Part shown: in pieces, positions 20,042 through 28,572 of the stretch
Layout: every line of letters begins with the position of its first letter
How positions within the stretch are numbered: position 1 is the first letter of the stretch
Assembly (NCBI GenBank): GCA_016871335.1
Contig: VFZF01000008.1
Span: 62,001-126,000, forward strand
Source of the DNA: Acidimicrobiia bacterium
GTDB taxonomy: Bacteria; Acidobacteriota; Vicinamibacteria; Vicinamibacterales; SCN-69-37
Direction of reading: 5' to 3'
DNA length: 64,000 nt
Translations under genes and position numbers: made by a program
Notes under the pieces: model-generated
Databases searched by the model: none
What the model saw: only the letters and a program-made list of their open reading frames with translations
Told to the model about the DNA's origin: nothing

Positions 20042-20491
20042 CTACGTACTCTCGCGTCGGTCTCTCATCACGCGAGCGATGACGTCGGTCGAGAAGCCTC
20101 GGCGCAGGAGCTGGGCGAAGAGCCGCCGGTGGTCCGCGGCCGGCAGGTGGCGGGGGAGGCGCCTGCGCTCCAGGAAGTGCCGGATGGATTCGGCTTCATC
20201 CTCGGCGGGGAGCGCTTCGAGGGCCTCCCGGATGATGGCCTTGCTGATGCCCCGGGCTTCGAGCTCCCGCGCAATGCGCAGCCGGCCCCGGCCCTTCACC
20301 GATGACGCCACGCGCACGTAGCTGGCCGCGACCCGTCGCTCGTCCAGGAACCCGTCGGCGATGAGGCTGTCGAGCGCCGCGGTGATGTGGTCTGGCGTAT
20401 GGTCCTTGGCGAGCAGCTTTTCGCGCAGTTCGACTGCTGTGTAGTCGCGGCGCGTCAGCATCCGCAGCGCCGCCACGCGTGTCTGGGTCAC
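20042..20491 (-). CDS. recX: Regulatory protein RecX
   Basis: 149 residues if started at the GTG (20491) that overlaps the pilT stop as GTGA; a longer open frame exists but overlaps pilT. RecX three-helix repeats are visible (ALRMLTRRDYTAVELREKL, LIADGFLDERRVAASYVR, then ELEARGISKAIIREAL and LLRRGFSTDVIARVM). RecX modulates RecA filament activity. RecA is not in the window. Pairing with alaS downstream is common. Confidence 0.88.
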   Translation of the reverse strand: MTQTRVAALRMLTRRDYTAVELREKLLAKDHTPDHITAALDSLIADGFLDERRVAASYVRVASSVKGRGRLRIARELEARGISKAIIREALEALPAEDEAESIRHFLERRRLPRHLPAADHRRLFAQLLRRGFSTDVIARVMRDRREST

Positions 20492-21594
20492 CGGCGGAAC
20501 GAGGCGCCGCCTGGCGTGATGCCGCGCAGGCGCATCTTGAACTCTTCGACGTTCGTGACCCACCGCAGCGCCTCTGCCACCGAGACGCTGTTCGACTGCG
20601 TCAATGCCAGCATCGACTGGTCGAAATTCTGCATGCCGTGTTCGTGTGAGCCGGACACAATCGCGCTCGCCAGCAGTGACGTCTTGTCTCGGTCGGCGAT
20701 GCAGTCGCGAATGTACGGCGTGGACACCATGACTTCCGCGGCCAGCGCGCGCCCCTGGCCGTCGGCCTTCGGCAGCAACCGCTGGGAGATCGCCGCACGC
20801 AACACCCGGGCGAGCTGGTGCCGAATCTGGCCCTGATGGTGCGGCGCAAACACCGAGACGATGCGGTTGATCGTTTCCGGTGCGTCGAGCGTGTGCAGTG
20901 TGGACAACACGAGGTGTTCGGTCTCGGCGGCGACAAGCGCCGTTTCGATCGTCTCGGCATCACGTAATTCGCCGAGCAGAATGACATCCGGGTCCTGACG
21001 CAGGGCGCTCTTCAGGCCGGCGGCGTACGACGGCACGTCGATGCCGACTTCACGCTGGCTGATAACGGCCTGGTCGTCGTGATGGACAAATTCAATCGGG
21101 TCCTCAATTGTGAGGATGTGCACTTTGCGCGTCTGGTTGATCGCGGCGACAAGCGCGGCCAGTGTGGTGCTCTTGCCGCTGCCGGTGGCGCCGGTGACCA
21201 GGACGAGACCGCGCGACTCGCCGACCAGGGCGGCGACCGACGCCGGCAATCCAAGAGAGTCCAGCGGCGGGATGTGCGCGGGAATCAGACGCAGCGCCGC
21301 TGCCGGCTGGCCACGTTCACGGAAGACACTTGCACGCAACCGGCCGACGCCAGGCAGCGACCACGCAAAGTCCACTTCCTGCGTACGGTCAAGCCGCGTC
21401 AGCTGATCCGCATCGAGCCACACGCTGATCAGTGACTCGAGATCCTCGCGGGTGACGACGGGCAGAGTTGCCCAGCGTTCCAGTTCGCCGTTGGCGCGTA
21501 CAAGCGGCGGTTGTCCGACGCGCAGATGGACGTCGGACGCCCGCTTGGCTGCCGCCTCCACGAGAAGCGCATCAAACGCCGCCCGATGTGTCAT
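20488..21594 (-). CDS. pilT: Type IV pilus retraction ATPase PilT/PilU-like
   Basis: 368 residues. The N-terminal PAS-like domain (AAAKRASDVHLRVGQPP) precedes the RecA-like ATPase core with Walker A GATGSGKSTT near residue 133, an Asp box (TIEDPIEFVHHDD), Walker B ILLGELRDAETI and a His box (STLHTLDAPETINR). This matches retraction ATPases of the PilT/PilU group that depolymerise type IV pili at the inner membrane. It lies 4 bases after ilvE and overlaps recX. The C-terminal region has an EHGMQNFDQSMLALT stretch like PilT. Confidence 0.93.
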   Translation of the reverse strand: MTHRAAFDALLVEAAAKRASDVHLRVGQPPLVRANGELERWATLPVVTREDLESLISVWLDADQLTRLDRTQEVDFAWSLPGVGRLRASVFRERGQPAAALRLIPAHIPPLDSLGLPASVAALVGESRGLVLVTGATGSGKSTTLAALVAAINQTRKVHILTIEDPIEFVHHDDQAVISQREVGIDVPSYAAGLKSALRQDPDVILLGELRDAETIETALVAAETEHLVLSTLHTLDAPETINRIVSVFAPHHQGQIRHQLARVLRAAISQRLLPKADGQGRALAAEVMVSTPYIRDCIADRDKTSLLASAIVSGSHEHGMQNFDQSMLALTQSNSVSVAEALRWVTNVEEFKMRLRGITPGGASFRR

Positions 21595-21598
21595 GACG

Positions 21599-22540
21599 TT
21601 ACCGGGCCGTGACGGGCACGTCCACGTAGGTCAGCCAGCCGTGGCGATCCTCAACGGCGCCGTTGATGTAGTCGAAGAAGGCCTGCTGCAGCGCGGCCGT
21701 CACCGGACCCCGCTTGCCGGATCCGATCGTGACCTTGTCCACCGACCGGATCGGTGTGATCTCCGCCGCCGTGCCGACAAAAAACACCTCGTCGGCGATG
21801 TACAGCATCTCGCGCGGCAACTGGACTTCCCGCACCTCGAAGCCCAGGTCGCGCGCCAGCGTCATCACCGAATCCCGCGTAATGCCCGGCAGGATCGACG
21901 ACGACATCGTGGGCGTGTACAGCACGTGATCGCGTACGAGGAACAGGTTCTGGCCGCTGCCTTCACTGAGCATGCCGCCCGGATTGAGCGCGATGCCCTC
22001 GCTGTAGCCTTCGACCACCGCCTCCATCTTGATGAGGCCGGAGTTGGCGTAGTTGGCGACCGACTTCGCCATCGCGGGGAACGTGTTCGGCGCGCTGCGG
22101 GTCCACGAACTCACGCGGACGTCCACGCCGTGTTCCAGCGCGTCGGCGCCGAGATACGCGCCCCATTCCCACACCAGAATCAGGCCGTCCACCGGGCAGG
22201 GCAGCGGATTGACGCCAAGCGCGTTGTACCCGCGGTAAATGAGCGGACGGATGTAACACGCGGGCAGCCCGTTCGCCTTGATCGTGTCGAGCACGGCGGT
22301 CGTCATCTCGTCCTGGCCGACGGCGTACTCCATCCGGTAAATCCGCGCGGAGTCATACAGGCGGCGCATGTGGGCGTCGAGGCGGAAGCAGGCGGACCCC
22401 TTCGAGGTGCTGTAACACCGTGCGCCTTCGAACACGCCCGATCCGTAGTGAATGACGTGGGCCGCGACATGCATCGTCGCATTCGCCCAATCCACGAGCT
22501 TGCCGTTCATCCACACTTTGCCGGTGCCGCTGAATGCCAT
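21599..22540 (-). CDS. ilvE: Branched-chain amino acid aminotransferase
   Basis: 313 residues from ATG 22540; a further ATG 18 bases upstream is in frame, but an AAAGGAG ribosome-binding site lies 6 bases before 22540, making this the better start. Fold type IV PLP enzyme: GVFEGARCY near residue 35, the PLP-Lys in AMAKSVANYANS, EGSGQNLFLV and GTAAEITPI. It transaminates leucine, isoleucine and valine with 2-oxoglutarate. First gene of the ilvE-pilT-recX-alaS unit and one of the few genes here with a classical leader and Shine-Dalgarno site. Confidence 0.95.
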   Translation of the reverse strand: MAFSGTGKVWMNGKLVDWANATMHVAAHVIHYGSGVFEGARCYSTSKGSACFRLDAHMRRLYDSARIYRMEYAVGQDEMTTAVLDTIKANGLPACYIRPLIYRGYNALGVNPLPCPVDGLILVWEWGAYLGADALEHGVDVRVSSWTRSAPNTFPAMAKSVANYANSGLIKMEAVVEGYSEGIALNPGGMLSEGSGQNLFLVRDHVLYTPTMSSSILPGITRDSVMTLARDLGFEVREVQLPREMLYIADEVFFVGTAAEITPIRSVDKVTIGSGKRGPVTAALQQAFFDYINGAVEDRHGWLTYVDVPVTAR

Positions 22541-22615
22541 CGTCCTGTCTCCTTTCAACCAACCCTGCGTCCGCCCCCGAATTCTAATCCTCCAGGAGGG
22601 TATCGCGGGGCTCGT

Positions 22616-23623
22616 TCACTGTGCTTCGCCGCAAAATGGACAGCGTGTGCCGCGCGCGGGTAGCGGTTTTCGACACTGCCAACAAAAACGTGCGGTCGGA
22701 GGTCCTGTCGTGCGCAGTCGCGTGGGTGTCGGCGCCGGACGCGGTGCGGGTGACGGGCGCGGGGTCGCGCCTGCGCCGGCAGGCGCCGGGGGCGTGGCGA
22801 CCAGCGGCGGCGGTTTCCGGACGAGGTCGCGCCTGGCGGCCAGCAGGTCGTTGAGCATTTCCTCGGCCCGCTGGTAGCGCGTCCCGACGTCAGGCGAGAG
22901 CGCCCGCATGACGATGTCGTCGATGACCTTCGGAATGCCGCTGTTGCGTTCGCGCGGTGGCGTGACGAGTTCGCCGCGTCTGAGCCGTACGAGATCCGCC
23001 GGCGCCGGGGTGTCGTACGGCAACGTCCCGGTCAACAGCTGATACAGCGTCACGCCGATCGAATAGAGGTCGGACGCAAACACCGCACGGCCCTCGAATT
23101 GCTCGGGGGCCATGTAGGGAGGACTGCCGATGACGGTGGTGCCGTGCGCCGCGAGTTCGAGCACGCGCGAAGTGCCGAAGTCTCCGACCTTGACCAGGCC
23201 CTTCTCAGTGACAAACACGTTCGCGGGGCGGAGGTCGCGGTGCAGGATGTTGTGTTTGTGGGCGTGTTCCACAGCGTTGCATATCTGCGCCGTGTAGTCG
23301 AGCGCCTGCATCAGTTCCAGCGCCCCCTTGTGCACGATCAGGGTCTCGAGCGTCTCGCCCGGCACGTACTCCATCACGATGAAGAAGACGTTGCCCTGCT
23401 TCTCTGCGGTGATGACCGTGACGATGTTGGGGTGACCGAGCGCCGCGAGCAGACGAGGCTCCTTGAGGAGTTCGCCGAAATCGAGATTCTGGCGGTGGGG
23501 CACCTTCAGCGCCACCCGCTTGTCGATCCACGTATCCTCGGCCAGATACACGGTGCCGAACCCGCCACTGCCCAGCGGCTCGATGATTCGGTACTTGCCA
23601 AGTGTCTGGCCGCGAAACACCAT
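22616..23623 (-). CDS. Serine/threonine protein kinase with C-terminal zinc ribbon
   Basis: 335 residues. Kinase landmarks are intact: G-loop LGSGGFGTVY, Lys in VALKVP, HRDLRPANV, DFGTSR and SPPYMAPEQF. A Pro/Ala-rich linker (about residues 275-305) leads to a zinc-ribbon-like end, CWQCRKPLPARGTRCPFCG. No membrane helix is present, so it is cytoplasmic, unlike most PknB-type kinases. Catalytic competence is likely; the substrate is unknown. A TATTCT box lies 8 bases before the ATG. Confidence 0.92.
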   Translation of the reverse strand: MVFRGQTLGKYRIIEPLGSGGFGTVYLAEDTWIDKRVALKVPHRQNLDFGELLKEPRLLAALGHPNIVTVITAEKQGNVFFIVMEYVPGETLETLIVHKGALELMQALDYTAQICNAVEHAHKHNILHRDLRPANVFVTEKGLVKVGDFGTSRVLELAAHGTTVIGSPPYMAPEQFEGRAVFASDLYSIGVTLYQLLTGTLPYDTPAPADLVRLRRGELVTPPRERNSGIPKVIDDIVMRALSPDVGTRYQRAEEMLNDLLAARRDLVRKPPPLVATPPAPAGAGATPRPSPAPRPAPTPTRLRTTGPPTARFCWQCRKPLPARGTRCPFCGEAQ

Positions 23624-23631
23624 GTGCGCAG

Positions 23632-23637
23632 AGAATA
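23632..23637 (-). promoter_or_regulatory. Candidate -10 box of the Ser/Thr kinase gene, leaderless spacing
   Basis: TATTCT on the minus strand followed by 8 bases and the ATG at 23623. Confidence 0.5.
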
Positions 23638-23644
23638 TCAGAGC

Positions 23645-23700
23645 GATTGAGGATTGAGGATTGGGGATTGGGGATTTCCATTGGGGAGTGAGGAGTGAGG
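23645..23700. repeat. Heptanucleotide tandem repeat (GATTGAG/GATTGGG type), eight units
   Basis: Eight 7-bp units (GATTGAG twice, GATTGGG twice, GATTTCC, ATTGGGG, AGTGAGG twice) fill the divergent gap between the kinase and rsmE, and the rsmE GTG start lies in the last unit. This is the reverse complement of the motif at 8901-8946. Confidence 0.85.
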
Positions 23701-24441
23701 ATTTGGATGGCGGAGCTGGGTGACCATCCAGCCCGCATCGATGTCGTGGGAGATGAGGCGCATCACCTGGCGCGTGTGCTGCGCGTGCGTGTCGCGGACA
23801 TCGTCCATGTCTTTGACGGACGGGGACGGGAGTGGCGGGCGCACGTTGACAATATTTCCAAGTCGTTGGTGTCGCTGGTTGTTGAGTCCGAAGTGCGACC
23901 GGTGCCCGAACCCGCAGTCACAGTCACTCTGGCGGTCGGGGTGCTCAAGGGCGAGCAGATGGACGCAGTAGTGCGCGATGCGACGGTGATGGGAGTCACG
24001 GCGATCAGGCCGATGGTCACCGACCATGTGGTCGTGCCATCCAGAGCGTGGCGCGACGATCGCGGCGTGGACCGCTGGCATCGCGTGGCGGTGGCGGCGG
24101 CCAAGCAGTGCGGTCGTGCCGTGGTGCCCACGATCTCCGCGGTGACGTCGCTTGAAGCCCTGTGGGCACAGACGGGAGACGCCGGTGCGACGGCGATGAC
24201 GCTGGCGTGTGTCGAGCCGGCGGCGGTGGCCGATGGGCTGTTGCCCGACTGGCGCGGAGCCGCGCGCCCATCAACGGCCCTTGTGCTGGTCGGGCCCGAG
24301 GGCGGATGGAGCGCGGGTGAACTGGCAACGTTTGCGACCCGTCAAGCGCACGCCGTGTCCCTCGGTCCACGCACCCTGCGTGCAGAGGCCGCACCTGCAG
24401 TCGCCATGACACTGCTGTGGGCGGCCTGGGGGTGGACGTAG
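23695..24441 (+). CDS. rsmE: 16S rRNA (uracil(1498)-N(3))-methyltransferase
   Basis: 248 residues. An N-terminal PUA-like domain (GDEAHHLARVLRVR) is followed by the SPOUT methyltransferase core ending in VLVGPEGGWSAGEL and LGPRTLRAEAAPAVA, both hallmark RsmE motifs. It methylates U1498 of 16S rRNA. The GTG at 23695 lies inside the heptamer repeat; the distance to GDEAHHL fits the family from this start, whereas ATG 23707 would shorten the first strand. The TAG stop overlaps the next gene's GTG. Confidence 0.9.
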   Translation: MRIWMAELGDHPARIDVVGDEAHHLARVLRVRVADIVHVFDGRGREWRAHVDNISKSLVSLVVESEVRPVPEPAVTVTLAVGVLKGEQMDAVVRDATVMGVTAIRPMVTDHVVVPSRAWRDDRGVDRWHRVAVAAAKQCGRAVVPTISAVTSLEALWAQTGDAGATAMTLACVEPAAVADGLLPDWRGAARPSTALVLVGPEGGWSAGELATFATRQAHAVSLGPRTLRAEAAPAVAMTLLWAAWGWT

Positions 24442-25043
24442 TGGTACCCAAGGCGATCATCATTCCCGGCAACGGCGGGTGCCGTCCGGCGGACGGTTGG
24501 TATCCATGGGTGGAAAGGGAACTGGCTGCGCAGGGACTCGACGTCATCAATCGCCAGTTTCCAGACAGCGTGAAGGCGCGCGCGTCGCACTGGCTGCCGT
24601 TCCTCGAGTTACTGGGCGCTGACGAGCACACGATTCTGATCGGGCACTCGTCAGGTGCCGTGGCGGCGATGCGATACGCGGAGACCCATGCGCTGCTCGG
24701 ATCAGTTCTGGTCGGTGTCTGCTACACGGATTTGGGCGACAGTTTCGAGGCGCAGAGCGGGTACTACGCGGCACCCTGGCAGTGGCAGGCGATTCGCGAC
24801 AACCAGCAGTTCATCGCGATCTACAACTCCACCGACGATCCCCATATTCCGATCGCCGAGCCACGCCACGTCGCGGCGCAACTGAAGTGCTCCTACTTTG
24901 AGTTCAGGGACCGCGGACACTTTACGGATTGGCCGCTACCGGAAGTTGTGGAATTTGTCAGACGGCAGGTCCGCCCATCCGCGCAGCTGCTCACCTGCCC
25001 AGCCGGAGCCCCACCCAGCCGTCTTCGTCGCGGCGCTCGATAA
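24441..25043 (+). CDS. RBBP9/YdeN-type serine hydrolase
   Basis: 200 residues from a GTG overlapping the rsmE stop (TAGTG). The alpha/beta-hydrolase core shows IIIPGNGG near the start, the nucleophile elbow GHSSGAVA, an Asp in STDDPHIPI and a His in DRGHFTDWPLPE, giving a plausible Ser-Asp-His triad. RBBP9-like bacterial proteins are uncharacterised hydrolases. The last 53 bases overlap prmA on the opposite strand, and the C-terminal 17 residues are probably non-conserved read-through. Confidence 0.85.
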   Translation: MVPKAIIIPGNGGCRPADGWYPWVERELAAQGLDVINRQFPDSVKARASHWLPFLELLGADEHTILIGHSSGAVAAMRYAETHALLGSVLVGVCYTDLGDSFEAQSGYYAAPWQWQAIRDNQQFIAIYNSTDDPHIPIAEPRHVAAQLKCSYFEFRDRGHFTDWPLPEVVEFVRRQVRPSAQLLTCPAGAPPSRLRRGAR

Positions 25044-25830
25044 CCTGACACCCCGCGCCAACACACGCCGCGGTCACGTCGTCGGCTTCTGCAAAGGTGA
25101 TGCCGCTGAGGAGGAGTGCGCCGCCACTGACGGTCATGGCGACGAGGCGATCAACGAGGCGGATAAGCAGGCCACCGGTGAGATTGGCGAGCACGAGGTC
25201 GAACGGGGCGCCGGCCACCGTGCCTTCCACGTCGAGATCGAGCTGACGGATGTCGAGACCCGACGTGATGTGGTTGAGTTCGGCGGACTCGCGGGCGCAG
25301 ACGATCGCATCCATGTCGTAGTCCACGGCGATCGCACTGGCGGCGCCAAGACGCAGCGCCGCGATAGCCAACACGCCGGAGCCCGTGCCCACATCGCACA
25401 CGCGGCGGCCGGCCTGATCGTCCTGCTGCAGCAACGCCAGACACAAGCGCGTGGACGCGTGGTGCCCGGTGCCGAAGCCCATCGACGGCAGAATGACGAT
25501 GACCTGCGTGCCATCGGCCGGGATGTCCCACGGCGGCGCCACAGTCAGGTTGCCGACGCGTACGGCCGTCAATGCAGCCTGGCTGCGCTCAGCCCAGTGC
25601 TCATCCGGGACGTCGATCGGCGCACACACAAGTTGAGGCATCACCGCGCGAATGTGTGTCCCGGCGGCGTTGCGATCGTCGGCCGTACTGAAGAAGATCC
25701 GCAGCGCGGCCCCCGAATCGTCGACGGCGGTGGGAGACCAGTCGTCCACTTCCGCCAGCACAAAGTCGGGGTCGTCGTATCCCGACACGTCGAGACCGGC
25801 GTACACACGCTCCGGCCGCGACTCAGCCAA
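24991..25830 (-). CDS. prmA: Ribosomal protein L11 methyltransferase
   Basis: 279 residues. An N-terminal substrate-recognition domain leads to the SAM domain with [16 protein letters not shown] near residue 115, [18 protein letters not shown] and LANLTGGLL, typical of PrmA (family consensus NPPY/NxxA replaced by ANLTGG). It trimethylates L11. Its start overlaps the end of dnaJ by 8 bases, so it is the fourth gene of the heat-shock operon, an arrangement common in several phyla. Confidence 0.92.
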   Translation of the reverse strand: MAESRPERVYAGLDVSGYDDPDFVLAEVDDWSPTAVDDSGAALRIFFSTADDRNAAGTHIRAVMPQLVCAPIDVPDEHWAERSQAALTAVRVGNLTVAPPWDIPADGTQVIVILPSMGFGTGHHASTRLCLALLQQDDQAGRRVCDVGTGSGVLAIAALRLGAASAIAVDYDMDAIVCARESAELNHITSGLDIRQLDLDVEGTVAGAPFDLVLANLTGGLLIRLVDRLVAMTVSGGALLLSGITFAEADDVTAACVGAGCQVIERRDEDGWVGLRLGR

Positions 25831-26956
25831 AGAGATCCTTCACGCGCTCGAAGAAGGGCTTCCCGTCACCGTCGCCCTCGACGTCACGCGCCATAAGCGT
25901 CTCGACAGGCATCGTCTTCTTGAGCTGCTCGATGAGTTTTTTCTGATCCTTCGAGAGTGTCTGCGGCACATCGACCACGAGCCGGACGTGCAGCGCGCCG
26001 GCGCCACGTCCCGACACGTTCGGCATGCCCTTGCCCTTGAAGGACACCAGTGTGCCATTGGCCGAACCGCCGGAGACGCTGACGTCGATGGACGCGTCAG
26101 GACTGTCGACCTTGAACGTGCCACCGAGCGCCATGATCGGGTAGGGCACACGCACCTCCATGTAGAGGTCGTCCCCCTCACGCACGAAGTGCGTGTGCTG
26201 GCGCACGTGCACCACAACGTAGAGGTCGCCGGGCGGGCCGCCCTGGGCGCCGTGTTCACCCTCACCGTGCAGACGAAGCCGCTGTCCATCGGCAATGCCG
26301 GCGGGAATGCGCACGGTGACCTTGCGGTCACGCATCTGTCGTCCGGTGCCACGGCAGGAGGTACACGGTTTCGGGATGATCTGGCCGGTGCCCCGGCACT
26401 GGCCACAGGGCCGGGAGACGACGAGGAAACCCTGCTGGTAGCGGAGCTGGCCGCGGCCGCCGCACTGAGGGCACGTTTCGCGCGACGAACCCGGCGCGGC
26501 GCCTGAACCGCCACACGGTTCACACGCCTCCTCGCGCGGGATCTGAATCGGCGTCTCGACGCCGCGGAATGATTCGTCGAAGGCGATTTCCAGATCGAAG
26601 CGGAGGTCGCTGCCGCGCACCGGCCCGCCGCGACGTCCACCGCCACCACCGAAGCCGAAGAAATCGCCGAGGATGTCGGAGAAGTCGCCGAAGATGTCCG
26701 GGTTGATGCCCGGCCCGCCCTGACCGGCCCCCGAGACACCCGCGTGACCAAACTGGTCGTAGCGTGCACGGTTGTCGGCATCGCCGATCACGGAGTACGC
26801 CTCGGCCGCTTCCTTGAACTTCTCTTCGGCCTCGGGATTGCCCTGATTGCGATCGGGGTGGTACTGCAGCGCGAGCTTGCGATACGCGCTCTTGACCTCC
26901 GATTCGCTGGCGGTGCGCGAGACTCCGAGAACCTGGTAGTAGTCCCGCTGGCTCAC
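25823..26956 (-). CDS. dnaJ: Chaperone protein DnaJ
   Basis: 377 residues, full type I DnaJ. J domain with [16 protein letters not shown] (HPD intact), a Gly/Phe-rich stretch ([12 protein letters not shown]), four zinc-finger repeats [24 protein letters not shown] and CTSCRGTG, and two C-terminal beta domains. The GTG start overlaps the grpE stop (GTGA). It is the co-chaperone of DnaK, whose gene is not in this window. Confidence 0.97.
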   Translation of the reverse strand: MSQRDYYQVLGVSRTASESEVKSAYRKLALQYHPDRNQGNPEAEEKFKEAAEAYSVIGDADNRARYDQFGHAGVSGAGQGGPGINPDIFGDFSDILGDFFGFGGGGGRRGGPVRGSDLRFDLEIAFDESFRGVETPIQIPREEACEPCGGSGAAPGSSRETCPQCGGRGQLRYQQGFLVVSRPCGQCRGTGQIIPKPCTSCRGTGRQMRDRKVTVRIPAGIADGQRLRLHGEGEHGAQGGPPGDLYVVVHVRQHTHFVREGDDLYMEVRVPYPIMALGGTFKVDSPDASIDVSVSGGSANGTLVSFKGKGMPNVSGRGAGALHVRLVVDVPQTLSKDQKKLIEQLKKTMPVETLMARDVEGDGDGKPFFERVKDLFG

Positions 26957-27468
26957 GCCTTCGCCACCTTGACCATCGCCGGCCGCAGCAGCTTCGACCC
27001 GATGCGGTAGCCGCGCCGGAGCTCGGCAGTGATCTGGCCATCGGGCCGGCCCTCGGCGGGCTCATTGGCGACCGCCTCATGCCACTCCGGATCAAAGGCC
27101 ACACCCACCACCTCAAGCGGCTCGACGTTCCGCTTGCGCAGCTGGTCGAGCAGCTGCCGATGGATCAGCGTGATGCCCTGGTGGTACACCGCCAGCTCGG
27201 TATTCGTCTCGAGGTCCTTGGCCGCCGCCATCGCGCGTTCGAGGTCGTCAATCACCGGCAGGATGTCGCGCACGACATCCATCGCGAGGAAGTCGGACAG
27301 ATCGCGGCGCTCGCGATCGGTGCGCTTGCGATAGTTGTCGAACTCCGCAGTGAGTCGCAGCAAACGGTCGTACGTCTCGTCGCGATCCTGCTGGAGCGCG
27401 GCGACGTCGACGGTCGTCGGGTCGTGTGCCTCGCCGTTGGCCGGCGTGTCGGTCGTCTCTTCAGTCAT
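26953..27468 (-). CDS. grpE: Nucleotide exchange factor GrpE
   Basis: 171 residues. A disordered, Thr/Asp-rich N-terminus, a long coiled coil ([20 protein letters not shown]) and a C-terminal beta domain with [16 protein letters not shown] and [17 protein letters not shown] are all GrpE-type. It lies 9 bases after hrcA and overlaps dnaJ, within the CIRCE-controlled operon. Confidence 0.95.
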   Translation of the reverse strand: MTEETTDTPANGEAHDPTTVDVAALQQDRDETYDRLLRLTAEFDNYRKRTDRERRDLSDFLAMDVVRDILPVIDDLERAMAAAKDLETNTELAVYHQGITLIHRQLLDQLRKRNVEPLEVVGVAFDPEWHEAVANEPAEGRPDGQITAELRRGYRIGSKLLRPAMVKVAKA

Positions 27469-27477
27469 ACGTGTGTG

Positions 27478-28530
27478 TTAGTGCCCTTCCAACACCCTGG
27501 TCACGGCGCGTGACACGCCATCCACCACCGAGATGGCGCGTTGATACCGCATGCGCGTGGGGCCAATCACCCCGACCGTGCCGGTGCGCTGGCCGTCGTT
27601 GAACGTTGACGCGACCAGACTGAATGGATGCATGTCCGGACTCAGGTGTTCCGACCCGATGACCACCGTCAGGCCGTCGGATTCGATGTAGGACGTGAGC
27701 AACTCCACCAGGCGATGTTTCTCTTCGAGCAGGCGGAACAACGCCCGCAGCGTCTCGAGCGTGAGTTGCTCGCGATCCCCGACCGCGCCCATGGCGCCCT
27801 CAAACAGGAACGACGTGCCCTGGATCACCACCGTCTCCTCGGGCGTCGCGAGATCGAGTCCGGCCTGCGCGAGTTGCAGCGCCCGGGTCATCAGCGCGTC
27901 GTAGAGCATCCGCTCTTCGCGCATTCTGGCGATGAGCGCCTCGCGCGCTTCAAGCAGGGTGAGGCCCGCGAACTCGGCGTTGATGTACCGCGCCGCCTTC
28001 TGCAGCACCGCCACGTCATACGGCTCGGTGGTTTCCACCACCTTGTGCGTAATCTGGTGGCCCGTCGCCACCACGATCACCAGCACGCGGTGACTGTCGA
28101 GGCTCACGAAGTCGATGTGCCGCAGGCGCACCGTCGGACTCGACGGCGTCAGCGCAAAGGCGATCTGGTGGGAGGCACGGGCCAGCTCCTGGGACACACT
28201 TTCCAGCAGGTCACTGGTGGACCCGGTGCGGCGGAATCGCGACTCGAGATCCCCGCCGGATTTCACCCGGCGCCGCGACTGCAGCAGAGAATCCACGTAC
28301 AGCCGATACCCAGCGTCCGTCGGCACGCGACCGGCGGAGGTGTGTGGCTGGCGGACGAGTCCCTGTTCCTCAAGTCGCGCCAGGATGCTGCGCACCGTGG
28401 CCGAGGACAAGCCCAGGCCCGAGTGCTCCGCCAACCAGGCGGACGACACGGGCTCGCCCTGCTCGATGTAATCCGAGACCAGGCGCGCAAGAATCCGGCG
28501 TTGGCGATCGGTCAGGTCAGTGGTACTCAT
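27478..28530 (-). CDS. hrcA: Heat-inducible transcription repressor HrcA
   Basis: 350 residues. A winged-helix N-terminus (DRQRRILARLVSDYIEQGEP, then SSATVRSILARLEEQGL, with HTSAGRVPTDAGYRLYVD) precedes the GAF-like dimerisation domain. HrcA binds CIRCE and is released on heat shock. The operator found directly upstream makes the operon hrcA-grpE-dnaJ-prmA autoregulated. Confidence 0.96.
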   Translation of the reverse strand: MSTTDLTDRQRRILARLVSDYIEQGEPVSSAWLAEHSGLGLSSATVRSILARLEEQGLVRQPHTSAGRVPTDAGYRLYVDSLLQSRRRVKSGGDLESRFRRTGSTSDLLESVSQELARASHQIAFALTPSSPTVRLRHIDFVSLDSHRVLVIVVATGHQITHKVVETTEPYDVAVLQKAARYINAEFAGLTLLEAREALIARMREERMLYDALMTRALQLAQAGLDLATPEETVVIQGTSFLFEGAMGAVGDREQLTLETLRALFRLLEEKHRLVELLTSYIESDGLTVVIGSEHLSPDMHPFSLVASTFNDGQRTGTVGVIGPTRMRYQRAISVVDGVSRAVTRVLEGH

Positions 28531-28545
28531 CGCGTCAGCAGGTTG

Positions 28546-28572
28546 TTAGCACTCAGGGTCGTCGACTGCTAA
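28546..28572 (-). promoter_or_regulatory. CIRCE operator of the hrcA operon
   Basis: TTAGCACTC-N9-GACTGCTAA: the canonical 9-9-9 inverted repeat with one changed base in the second arm (GACTGCTAA for GAGTGCTAA). It lies 15 bases upstream of the hrcA ATG. A TATACT box (28581-28576, minus strand) sits just upstream, so HrcA bound here would cover the transcription start. The stop codon of the upstream amidohydrolase (28571-28569) lies inside the operator. Confidence 0.92.
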
